64,000 nt of DNA, from NCBI RefSeq assembly GCF_019801175.1, contig NZ_JAHVJR010000001.1, positions 1,240,001-1,304,000 of the forward strand, written 5' to 3'. A program made the translations under genes and the position numbers. This DNA is from Vannielia litorea (lineage in GTDB: Bacteria > Pseudomonadota > Alphaproteobacteria > Rhodobacterales > Rhodobacteraceae). How positions within the stretch are numbered: position 1 is the first letter of the stretch; every line of letters begins with the position of its first letter. Shown here piece after piece: positions 32,840 to 40,528 of the stretch. The notes under the pieces were generated by a model. It was not told where the DNA came from. It was given only the letters and a program-made list of their open reading frames with translations, and did no database searches.

Positions 32840-35800
32840 TTACGCGGCTTTCTTCACTTTCTCAGCAAGGTCTCGTGCTATTGCAAATGCGCCTTTGATC
32901 TTGTCAGAAGCTTTCGCCCAGTCGCGCCGGACGACCAGCTTGTTGTCACGGATCTTCGCCAACCCGTTCTGCGCTTGAATGTACTCCACAAGCCCGGCCG
33001 GATTGCCGAACTTGTCATTATGAAATTGCACCGTCCCGCCTTTCGGCCCACCATCCAGCTTTGCGATGCCCGCGCGTTTGCACATCGCCTTGATCCGGAC
33101 AATGAGCATAAGAGTGTTCACCTCTTTCGGCAGCGGCCCGAACCGGTCGATCAACTCGGCGGCAAACCCTTCCAGCTCGACCTTGGTGCTGAGCGACGAA
33201 AGCCGTCTATAGAGGCCAAGGCGCACATCAAGATCAGGCACGTAGGTCTCTGGAATCAGGACCGGAACGCCAAGGTTGATCTGCGGCGCCCATTGGCCAT
33301 CATCATCAGTCAGCCCGTCAAACTCGCCTGATTTGATCTTGGCAATCGCGTCCTCGAGCATGGATTGGTAAAGTTCATACCCCACCTCTCGCACATGGCC
33401 CGATTGCTCCTCGCCCACAAGGTTGCCAGCTCCGCGGATGTCGAGATCCTGGCTCGCCAGCGTGAATCCCGCGCCGAGGCTGTCGAGCGAGCCGAGCACC
33501 CGCAGCCGTTTCTCGGCACTGTCGGTGAGCGGAATGCGCGGCCTTGTGGTGAGGTAGGCGTAGGCCCGTGTTTTCGCCCGCCCGACCCGACCGCGGATCT
33601 GGTAGAGCTGCGCCAGTCCGAACATGTCGGCGCGGTGCACGACCATTGTGTTCGCTGTTGGAATATCTAGGCCGGACTCCACGATAGTAGTCGCCAGCAG
33701 GATGCCGAACTTGCCATCGTAAAAGGCATTCATCTTGTCATCCAACTCACCGGCGGCCATCTGGCCGTGGGCAACCACGTAACTGACCTCGGGCACCTGC
33801 TCTTTCAGGAACTCCTCCACCTCGGGCAGATCTTTGATGCGGGGCACCACGTAAAAGCTCTGGCCGCCACGATAATGCTCACGCAGCAAGGCCTCACGGA
33901 TCGTCACAGGATCAAATTCTGACACATAAGTGCGGATCGCAAGGCGGTCGACCGGAGGAGTCCCGATTATCGAGAGATCCCGGACACCTGTGAGCGAAAG
34001 TTGAAGTGTCCGCGGGATCGGTGTGGCGGTTAGCGTCAGCACGTGGATATCGGAGCGCATCTCCTTCAGTCGCTCCTTGTGACCGACGCCGAAGTGCTGT
34101 TCTTCGTCGATGATCAGCAGACCCAGATCCTTGAAGCGGATGGTCTTGGCCAGCACCGCATGGGTACCAATCACGATATCGACGGTGCCGTCCGCCAGCC
34201 CCTTGCGCGTATCGCTGGCCTGTTTGGCCGGCACGAACCGCGAAAGCTGGCGCACCTTGAGCGGGAAGCCCCGGAACCGCTCGGCAAAGCTCTTGGCGTG
34301 TTGCCGGGCCAGCAGCGTTGTGGGGGCGATCACTGCCACCTGTTTGCCCTGCATCGCGGCCACGAAGGCCGCACGCATTGCCACCTCGGTCTTGCCAAAA
34401 CCAACGTCGCCGCAAACGAGCCGGTCCATCGGGCGGCCCGCTTCGAGGTCTTCCAGAACCTCAGCAATGGCCTTCAGCTGATCGTCGGTCTCGGTGTAGG
34501 GGAAGCGCGCGGAGAACTCCTCCCAAGCATGGGCAACTGGCTCCAGCACGGGAGCCCTGCGCAACAACCGCTCGGCAGCGGTGCGCATGAGCTTTTCAGC
34601 CGCAATCCGGATCCGCTCTTTGAGCCGCGCCTTCTTGGCTTGCCATGCCCCACCGCCCAACTTGTCGAGCAGCCCCTCCTCGTGGCCATAGCGGCTGAGG
34701 AGTTCGATGTTCTCGACCGGCAGGTAGAGCCGGGCCTGTTCGGCATATTCGAGGTGGATCATCTCGTGGTCGGCGCCAATAGCGTTGACGACCTCAAGCC
34801 CCATGTAGCGGCCAACCCCATGATCCACATGCACCACCAGGTCGCCGGTGCTCAGGCTCTGCGCTTCGGTCAGGAAGTTGTCGGCCCGGCGTTTGCGCTT
34901 GGGCGCACGGATCAGCCGGTCGCCAAGCACATCCTGCTCCGAGATTACCGTCAGCCCCGGCTCGGTGAATCCATGCTCCAGCGGCCAGATCGCAAGGTAA
35001 ACGCCGCCTTTGCCCTGCGGCACATCGCGCCAGTCGGTGATCGGCGTCGCGCCCTCCAGCCCCTCATCGGCCATGAGCCCGGAGAGCCGCTCGCGGGCAC
35101 CTTCCGAGTAGGAAGCGATCACCACCTGCCCTTGCCGCCTCTGCGCTTCAATATGGGCCTTCAACGCACCGAAAAGGCTGACGGATTCCTGTTGGCGCTC
35201 CGGCGAGAAGTTGCGGCCGATCCGACCCTCGGCGTCCAGCACACCCGGACCGGTGCCCTGCGGCAGCGGCGAAAGCTGAACCACCCGGCGGCCCCGCATG
35301 GCGGTTTCCCAGGCGTCGTCATTGAGGTAAAGACCGGATGGCGCTGCGGCCTTGTAGCTGCCCCCGACCCTCGCCTTGGAAGTCGCGGCCTCGCGCCGGT
35401 TGTCGTAGCTGTCGGTGATGCTCTCCCAGCGCGCCAGCCGCGCTGGGGTGAATTGATCATCCAGCATCACCGCCGCGTCTGAGAGGTAGTCAAACAGCGT
35501 GTCCAGTCGCTCGTGGAAGAGCGGCAGCCAATGCTCAAAGCCCGCATGCTTGCGGCCCGCGGAAACCGCTTCATAGAGCGGGTCATCCGAACCTGCCGCA
35601 CCGAATTCGATGCGGTAGTTCTGCCGGAACCGGGTGATTGAGGCATCGTCCAGCACCACCTCGGAGGCGGGAGAGAGCTCCACCCGGTCCAACTTCTCGG
35701 TCGTCCGTTGAGTAGCGGGGTCAAACCGGCGCGCGCCGTCCAGAATATCGCCGAAGAGGTCGAGCCTCACGGGGCCGCCATCGCCGGGCGGGTAGATGTC

Positions 35801-36283
35801 GATGATCCCGCCGCGGATCGCAAAGTCGCCCGGCTCTAGCACGGTCGGCGCTTGAGAAAACCCCATGCGCACCAGAAAGCCGCGCAGCGCCTCTTCATCG
35901 ACCCGCTCGCCCACGGTCGCGACAAAGCTGGAGGCTGCCACGAGGTCCTTCGCGGGCACCCGCTGGGTGGCCGCATTGAGCGTGGTCAGCAGCACAAACT
36001 TTCCAGTGAGCCCCCCCGCCAAGGCCGAAAGCGTGGCCATGCGGCGGGCGGAGATATCGGGGTTGGGCGAAACCCGGTCGTAGGGCAGGCAGTCCCACCC
36101 CGGAAACTCGATCACCGGCACATTCGGCGCAAAGAAGGCCAGCGCCGCGCGCATCTCGGCCAAGCGCTTGTCGTCTCGCGCGCAATGCACCACTGGCGCG
36201 CCGCGCTCCAGCTCGCGGGCGATCAGAAGGGCGTCGAATCCCTCGGGCGCGCCGCCCAGAGTTATGCGCGTCGTCTCGGTCAT
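32840..36283 (-). CDS. mfd: Transcription-repair coupling factor
   Basis: A 1147-residue DNA translocase that removes stalled RNA polymerase and recruits UvrA. Order: UvrB-like N-terminal module, RNA-polymerase interaction domain (GDLVVHVDHGVGRYMGLE), helicase core with Walker A GDVGFGKTEVA, DEEQ box (IIDEEQHFGV), TATPIPRT, and the TRG region (DMFGLAQLYQIRGRVGR), then the C-terminal UvrA-binding fold. Length is normal. ATG 36283 is chosen; 13 upstream in-frame residues lack similarity. Single gene, no operon partner. Confidence 0.98.
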   Translation of the reverse strand: MTETTRITLGGAPEGFDALLIARELERGAPVVHCARDDKRLAEMRAALAFFAPNVPVIEFPGWDCLPYDRVSPNPDISARRMATLSALAGGLTGKFVLLTTLNAATQRVPAKDLVAASSFVATVGERVDEEALRGFLVRMGFSQAPTVLEPGDFAIRGGIIDIYPPGDGGPVRLDLFGDILDGARRFDPATQRTTEKLDRVELSPASEVVLDDASITRFRQNYRIEFGAAGSDDPLYEAVSAGRKHAGFEHWLPLFHERLDTLFDYLSDAAVMLDDQFTPARLARWESITDSYDNRREAATSKARVGGSYKAAAPSGLYLNDDAWETAMRGRRVVQLSPLPQGTGPGVLDAEGRIGRNFSPERQQESVSLFGALKAHIEAQRRQGQVVIASYSEGARERLSGLMADEGLEGATPITDWRDVPQGKGGVYLAIWPLEHGFTEPGLTVISEQDVLGDRLIRAPKRKRRADNFLTEAQSLSTGDLVVHVDHGVGRYMGLEVVNAIGADHEMIHLEYAEQARLYLPVENIELLSRYGHEEGLLDKLGGGAWQAKKARLKERIRIAAEKLMRTAAERLLRRAPVLEPVAHAWEEFSARFPYTETDDQLKAIAEVLEDLEAGRPMDRLVCGDVGFGKTEVAMRAAFVAAMQGKQVAVIAPTTLLARQHAKSFAERFRGFPLKVRQLSRFVPAKQASDTRKGLADGTVDIVIGTHAVLAKTIRFKDLGLLIIDEEQHFGVGHKERLKEMRSDIHVLTLTATPIPRTLQLSLTGVRDLSIIGTPPVDRLAIRTYVSEFDPVTIREALLREHYRGGQSFYVVPRIKDLPEVEEFLKEQVPEVSYVVAHGQMAAGELDDKMNAFYDGKFGILLATTIVESGLDIPTANTMVVHRADMFGLAQLYQIRGRVGRAKTRAYAYLTTRPRIPLTDSAEKRLRVLGSLDSLGAGFTLASQDLDIRGAGNLVGEEQSGHVREVGYELYQSMLEDAIAKIKSGEFDGLTDDDGQWAPQINLGVPVLIPETYVPDLDVRLGLYRRLSSLSTKVELEGFAAELIDRFGPLPKEVNTLMLIVRIKAMCKRAGIAKLDGGPKGGTVQFHNDKFGNPAGLVEYIQAQNGLAKIRDNKLVVRRDWAKASDKIKGAFAIARDLAEKVKKAA

Positions 36284-36335
36284 CAGGAGTTCTGAGGTAG
36301 TCCGGGCGCAGGGCGGGTGCAACCCGCCATCGGCG

Positions 36336-36854
36336 TCAGATCGCGCCGATCGAAAGGTTCTGGAACATGCCCCACATCGCGGTGACGAAGATCGAGAGCA
36401 TTCCGATCACCTGCGTAGTAAAACGGTGCCGGTGCATGCGGTCGTAGAGCCCGTCACCATCTGCTGCGCGTATCCCGCGCGCGCAACGCACACCAAGCCC
36501 GAGCACAATGCTCATCGGCGCCGCCAATAGGAACACCGCCTGGCTGAACTCGGAGCCATACCAGAACCCGATGATGGCAAGCGACGTGAGGGTGAAAAAG
36601 ACGATACCGATCAGCCAGAGCCCGGCCTGATCGGCGATGTAGAGAATGCGGTTCACGTTGACCCGCACCATGTCGTGCAAATCGGCTTCCGCTTCGCCGC
36701 CATTGCGCTTTGCGCGTTGCACTAGGTCCCACGGAACGCCGAGGACAAAGTGTGAAGAGGTCGACCACATGACTGCGAGGGCGATCCAGTACCACAGGTT
36801 CGAGAAGGATCGCATGTCGATCAACTCGAAGACGGTTTCGTACCAGTCCAGCAC
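36336..36854 (-). CDS. Four-segment membrane protein annotated in relatives as SufBCD-complex component
   Basis: A 172-residue membrane protein with four hydrophobic segments (WYWIALAVMW, GLWLIGIVFFTLTSLAIIG, AVFLLAAPMSIVLGLGV, GMLSIFVTAMWGMFQ) and the start VLDWYETVFELIDMRSFSNLWYW. Roseobacter relatives carry the name component of SufBCD complex, for which I see no direct support (no Fe-S cluster genes nearby). GTG 36854 matches the relatives; the longer frame adds 20 residues of doubtful value. Confidence 0.7.
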   Translation of the reverse strand: MLDWYETVFELIDMRSFSNLWYWIALAVMWSTSSHFVLGVPWDLVQRAKRNGGEAEADLHDMVRVNVNRILYIADQAGLWLIGIVFFTLTSLAIIGFWYGSEFSQAVFLLAAPMSIVLGLGVRCARGIRAADGDGLYDRMHRHRFTTQVIGMLSIFVTAMWGMFQNLSIGAI

Positions 36855-36992
36855 CCTGTGTCTGCCCCTTTGGCCGCTTTGGGCCTGTTGTAGAAGTTCG
36901 CGCAATCTAGCCACATGCGCAGGGAATGGAAGCCTTGTCGCGGCGCAAAATCCGTGGCACGGGCGTTCTGTGGCTGAAAAACGAGGTTGCCC

Positions 36993-37994
36993 ATGCGTCC
37001 CACCGTCGCCCCCTACCCCGCCGCCCGTCTACGGCGCACCCGCGTAAGCCCTGCGATCCGCGGATTGGTTCGGGAAAACGAGGTGACTGCAGATGATCTG
37101 ATCTGGCCGGTCTTCCTGCGCGATGGTGAGGGTGAGCGCACGCCGGTCCCCTCCATGCCGGGTGTCGAGCGGCTGACGGTGGATCTGGTGGCCGAGGCTG
37201 CGCAGGAGGCGGCCGAGCTCGGCATTCCCGCGATCTGCCTCTTCCCCTACACCGGCCCCGAGGCCCGAACGGAAGATTGCGCGATGGCGTGGGACCCGGA
37301 GAACCTCACCAACCGGGCGATCCGCGCAATCAAGGCCGCCGCGCCCGACGTGGCGGTGATGACCGACATCGCCCTCGACCCCTACAACATCAATGGCCAT
37401 GACGGCTTTGTCGTCGACGGCCAGATCGTCAATGACGAGACGGTCGAGGCGCTGGTCAAGATGGCGCTGGCGCAGGCCGAGGCCGGGGCCGACATCCTCG
37501 GCCCATCCGACATGATGGATGGCCGGATCGGCGCAATCCGTTCAGCACTGGAAGAAGCCGGGCACCGCAACGTGTCGATCCTGAGCTATGCCGCCAAATA
37601 TGCCTCGTCCTTCTACGGCCCGTTCCGCGATGCCGTTGGCGCATCCGCCGCGCTGACCGGCGACAAGAACACCTACCAGATGGACCCGGCCAATTCCGAC
37701 GAGGCTCTCCGACTTGTCCAGCGCGACCTTTCAGAGGGCGCCGATATGGTCATGGTCAAACCCGGCCTGCCCTATCTCGATATCATCCGCCGTGTCCGCG
37801 ACACCTTCGGCGCACCCACTTTCGCCTATCAGGTGAGCGGCGAATACGCGATGATCGAAGCTGCCGCCGCCAATGGCTGGATCGACGGCGAAAAGGTGAT
37901 GGTGGAGAGCCTGATGGCCTTCAAGCGGGCCGGTTGCATGGGTGTGCTGACCTATTTCGCGCCCCGCATGGCACGGCGGCTGAAGGCCGGGTGA
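36993..37994 (+). CDS. hemB: Delta-aminolevulinic acid dehydratase (porphobilinogen synthase)
   Basis: A 333-residue enzyme joining two 5-aminolevulinate molecules to porphobilinogen in haem/chlorophyll/B12 synthesis. The two Schiff-base lysines are in ILSYAAKYASSFYGPFRDA and MVMVKPGLPYLDI, and the aspartate-rich metal/activator site region LDPYNINGHDG lacks the cysteine triad of zinc enzymes, so it is of the magnesium-type. ATG 36993 follows GAGG; a TTG two codons upstream is unlikely. A small hairpin follows the stop. Confidence 0.97.
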   Translation: MRPTVAPYPAARLRRTRVSPAIRGLVRENEVTADDLIWPVFLRDGEGERTPVPSMPGVERLTVDLVAEAAQEAAELGIPAICLFPYTGPEARTEDCAMAWDPENLTNRAIRAIKAAAPDVAVMTDIALDPYNINGHDGFVVDGQIVNDETVEALVKMALAQAEAGADILGPSDMMDGRIGAIRSALEEAGHRNVSILSYAAKYASSFYGPFRDAVGASAALTGDKNTYQMDPANSDEALRLVQRDLSEGADMVMVKPGLPYLDIIRRVRDTFGAPTFAYQVSGEYAMIEAAAANGWIDGEKVMVESLMAFKRAGCMGVLTYFAPRMARRLKAG

Positions 37995-38000
37995 ATAGTC

Positions 38001-38019
38001 GTGCGCATCTACTGCGCAC
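38001..38019 (+). terminator. Hairpin after hemB
   Basis: GTGCGC-ATCTACT-GCGCAC, 6-base perfect arms, 6 bases after the stop; no T run, so only a weak terminator candidate. Confidence 0.35.
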
Positions 38020-38057
38020 CCGCGGGCCATTTTCCGCCCATTTCACCTCAACTTGTG

Positions 38058-38086
38058 GTGACAACCCCGCCCGACGCCCCTATAGA
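38058..38086 (+). promoter_or_regulatory. Predicted promoter of the SYLF lipoprotein gene
   Basis: GTGACA and TATAGA with exactly 17 bases between; transcription would start near 38093, about 48 bases before the ATG. Confidence 0.5.
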
Positions 38087-38140
38087 TAGATAAAACCGGC
38101 GCAAAACAGCCGGATCGAGGCATAAGGACAGGCGGATATC

Positions 38141-38701
38141 ATGAGCAAATTCCCCAATCGACGTGTATTCTTGGCCGGGCTCGGTGCGACCACCGCGCTT
38201 TCGGCCTGTGGCAACGGGATCGGCAACAACAACGGCCCCAAGATCGACGCCCGGGTCGACAGCACCCGCAACTACCTCTTCTCGCGCTATCCCGGCACTG
38301 CCGATCTCGAGCAGAAGGCGGCGGGCGTGCTCTACATGCCGCTCGTCACCAAGGCGGGCCTCGGCGTGGGCGGAAGCTACGGGCGCGGTGCGCTCCGGAT
38401 CGACAATGCAACTGTCGACTATTACGCCGCCCTTCAGGCCAACTTCGGCCTCCAGATCGGCGCGCAGCAATATGCCCATGCGCTTTTCTTCATGACCCCC
38501 GCCGCGCTGCGCGATTTTCGCACATCCACGGGCTGGTCCGTAGGTGCGGACGCTGAGTACGCGCTCAACGACAACGCCGGCAACCTCTCCGCCGAGACCC
38601 TCACCGCGCTGGCCCCGGTCATCGCGGTAGTCTTCGGCCAGGCCGGGCTGATCCTCGGCGCCACGCTCGAGGGCAGCAAGTACAACCGGATCATCCCCTG
38701 A
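38141..38701 (+). CDS. SYLF (YSC84)-domain lipoprotein
   Basis: A 186-residue lipoprotein: twin-arginine-like start (NRRVFLAGLGATTALSAC) with a lipobox ending at the Cys of LSAC, then a SYLF domain (residues about 55-186: AAGVLYMPLVTKAGLGVGGSYGRGALRI, VGADAEYAL). SYLF domains bind phosphoinositides in eukaryotes; the bacterial role is unknown, probably lipid or outer-membrane related. Own promoter upstream and a strong terminator downstream, so a single-gene transcript. Confidence 0.88.
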   Translation: MSKFPNRRVFLAGLGATTALSACGNGIGNNNGPKIDARVDSTRNYLFSRYPGTADLEQKAAGVLYMPLVTKAGLGVGGSYGRGALRIDNATVDYYAALQANFGLQIGAQQYAHALFFMTPAALRDFRTSTGWSVGADAEYALNDNAGNLSAETLTALAPVIAVVFGQAGLILGATLEGSKYNRIIP

Positions 38702-38724
38702 CATCGGCGACATGCAGGACCAAT

Positions 38725-38749
38725 GGGCACCCTTCGGGGTGCCTTTTTT
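38725..38749 (+). terminator. Rho-independent terminator
   Basis: GGCACCC-TTCG-GGGTGCC stem followed by six T, 24 bases after the SYLF gene. Confidence 0.9.
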
Positions 38750-38800
38750 GTCATGACAGCCACGGCCCACACGCATAAGCTGAAACCGGGAGGATCCAGC

Positions 38801-40420
38801 ATGAAAAAGTCCACAATTGCAGCGGTAGTAGCAGCCCTCGCCCCTGCCCCCGCCCTAGCCCAGATCGCCTGCGCCGACATGGCCAGCGCCGCGCCCGAGG
38901 GCGTCACGATTACCGAGGCCACCGCCCTGCCGGAGGGCGATGACCAATCCATGATCCCACAGTGCCTCATGCGCGGTACAATGGCCGAGCGCACCGGCGC
39001 CGATGGCAAGCCCTACGCCATCGGTTTCGAACTGCGCTTGCCCGAGGCATGGCAGGGCCGGTTCATGCATCAGTTCAACGGCGGCAATGATGGCGAGGTG
39101 AAGCCTGCGCTCGGTGCCGGCACCGGCGTTGGCGCACCCGCGCTGGAGCGTGGTTTTGCCGTGGTCAGCTCCGATGCGGGCCATGATGGCAAGGCCCACC
39201 CCGATGCCGGGCTTGTCGGGGGCAACCTCTTCGGGCTCGATTTCGAGGCGCGGCGCGATTACGGCTATGGCGCGGTCGCCAAGCTTCACCCCGTCGCGCT
39301 CGCCTTGGTCGAGGCTCACTATGGCGAGGCCCCCGCCCATGTCTACGGCTACGGCACCTCCAACGGCGGGCGGCATGCGATGGTCGCCGCAAAGCGGATG
39401 CCCGAGGCGTTCGACGGCCTGCTTGCAGGATACCCCGGCTTCCGCCTGCCCCGCGCGGCGATTCAACATGCATGGGATGTGCAGCAGTTCCGCTCCGTCG
39501 CCCCGACACTGGCCGAGAGCTTCAGCCCCGATGAACTGGCATTCGTGGCGGGTAAGATCATCGCCGCCTGTGATGCGCTCGACGGGCTGGAAGATGGCGT
39601 TGTCGGCGATACCGCAGGCTGCCAGCAGGCCTTCAACCCGGCGGAAATGGTTTGCGATACCGGCCAGAACTCTGAATGCCTCTCCGCCGAGAAGGTCGCC
39701 GCGCTGGAGGCGATCCACGCCGGCCCGACAGATGGCGCTGGTGCCGCTCTTTATAGCGACTGGCCATGGGATCCGGGCATCGCCTCGGGCAACTGGCGAT
39801 TCTGGAAGATAGAAAGCACGGTGCCGCCCTGGGGCATGAAGCCGATCATCGCGGTCATGGGCGCAGGCAGCCTTGCCCATGTGTTCTCCACGCCGCCCAC
39901 AATGGTCGACGGCTCCCCCGAGGCCCTCGAAGCCTATCTCATGGCCTATGACTTCGATGTAGAGGCCGCAAAGGTCGACGCGGTGACCGAAGAGTTCCCC
40001 GAAAGCCCGATGCAGGTGATGAGCCCTCCCGGTGCCGACAACCCGGTGTTGACCGAATTGGAGGGCGCGGGCGGCAAGCTGGTCGTCTTCCATGGCACGG
40101 CGGACCCGGTGTTTTCCTTCAATGACACCGCCAACTGGTACGGCAAGCTGACCGCAAACAACCCGGCTGCACCGGAGTTCACTCGGTTCTACGCCATTCC
40201 GGGCATGCCCCACGGGCGCGGTGGTAACGCCGCAGACAGCGCGGACCTCCTGGGCGCGCTGATCGGCTGGGTCGAAGACGGCACCGCGCCAGAGGCCGTG
40301 CCAACCGCCTTCCGCGAAGGCAACACCGAGGCCGGTGGCAACGCGGGTGGCGAGCGCATGCTCTGCCCGTGGCCGCAGGTGCTGCGGTTCGAAGGCAGCA
40401 CATTCTCCTGCGCTGAATGA
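38801..40420 (+). CDS. Tannase/feruloyl esterase family protein, exported
   Basis: A 539-residue exported hydrolase (signal peptide to ALAQ). The catalytic set is visible: Ser187 in GYGTSNGGR, Asp435 in FHGTADPVFS and His471 in GMPHGRGG. In tannases and feruloyl esterases the Ser and His are flanked by cysteines (CS-D-HC) that form a disulfide; here they are Thr186 and Gly472, so the bond is absent. Family members cut gallate, ferulate or similar phenolic esters (MHETase is a relative); the substrate here is unknown. Single gene after a terminator. Confidence 0.85.
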   Translation: MKKSTIAAVVAALAPAPALAQIACADMASAAPEGVTITEATALPEGDDQSMIPQCLMRGTMAERTGADGKPYAIGFELRLPEAWQGRFMHQFNGGNDGEVKPALGAGTGVGAPALERGFAVVSSDAGHDGKAHPDAGLVGGNLFGLDFEARRDYGYGAVAKLHPVALALVEAHYGEAPAHVYGYGTSNGGRHAMVAAKRMPEAFDGLLAGYPGFRLPRAAIQHAWDVQQFRSVAPTLAESFSPDELAFVAGKIIAACDALDGLEDGVVGDTAGCQQAFNPAEMVCDTGQNSECLSAEKVAALEAIHAGPTDGAGAALYSDWPWDPGIASGNWRFWKIESTVPPWGMKPIIAVMGAGSLAHVFSTPPTMVDGSPEALEAYLMAYDFDVEAAKVDAVTEEFPESPMQVMSPPGADNPVLTELEGAGGKLVVFHGTADPVFSFNDTANWYGKLTANNPAAPEFTRFYAIPGMPHGRGGNAADSADLLGALIGWVEDGTAPEAVPTAFREGNTEAGGNAGGERMLCPWPQVLRFEGSTFSCAE

Positions 40421-40425
40421 AACAA

Positions 40426-40451
40426 CGCGGGGTCGTTCACGCGGCCCCGCG
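40426..40451 (+). terminator. Hairpin after the tannase-family gene
   Basis: CGCGGGG/CCCCGCG, 7-base perfect arms with a 12-base loop, 6 bases after the stop; no T run. Weak terminator candidate. Confidence 0.4.
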
Positions 40452-40528
40452 CAGAATTTCGCTATACAGGACCGCGCGGCGCCTGTAGAGACGCGGCCTT
40501 ACGCTCCTCTCTCCCCGGATACCTCCCT

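Noticed and set aside
36336..36854. Role in Fe-S cluster assembly suggested by the name used for relatives
   Set aside because: No Suf genes nearby and no Fe-S related motif in the protein; kept as a membrane protein of unknown role.
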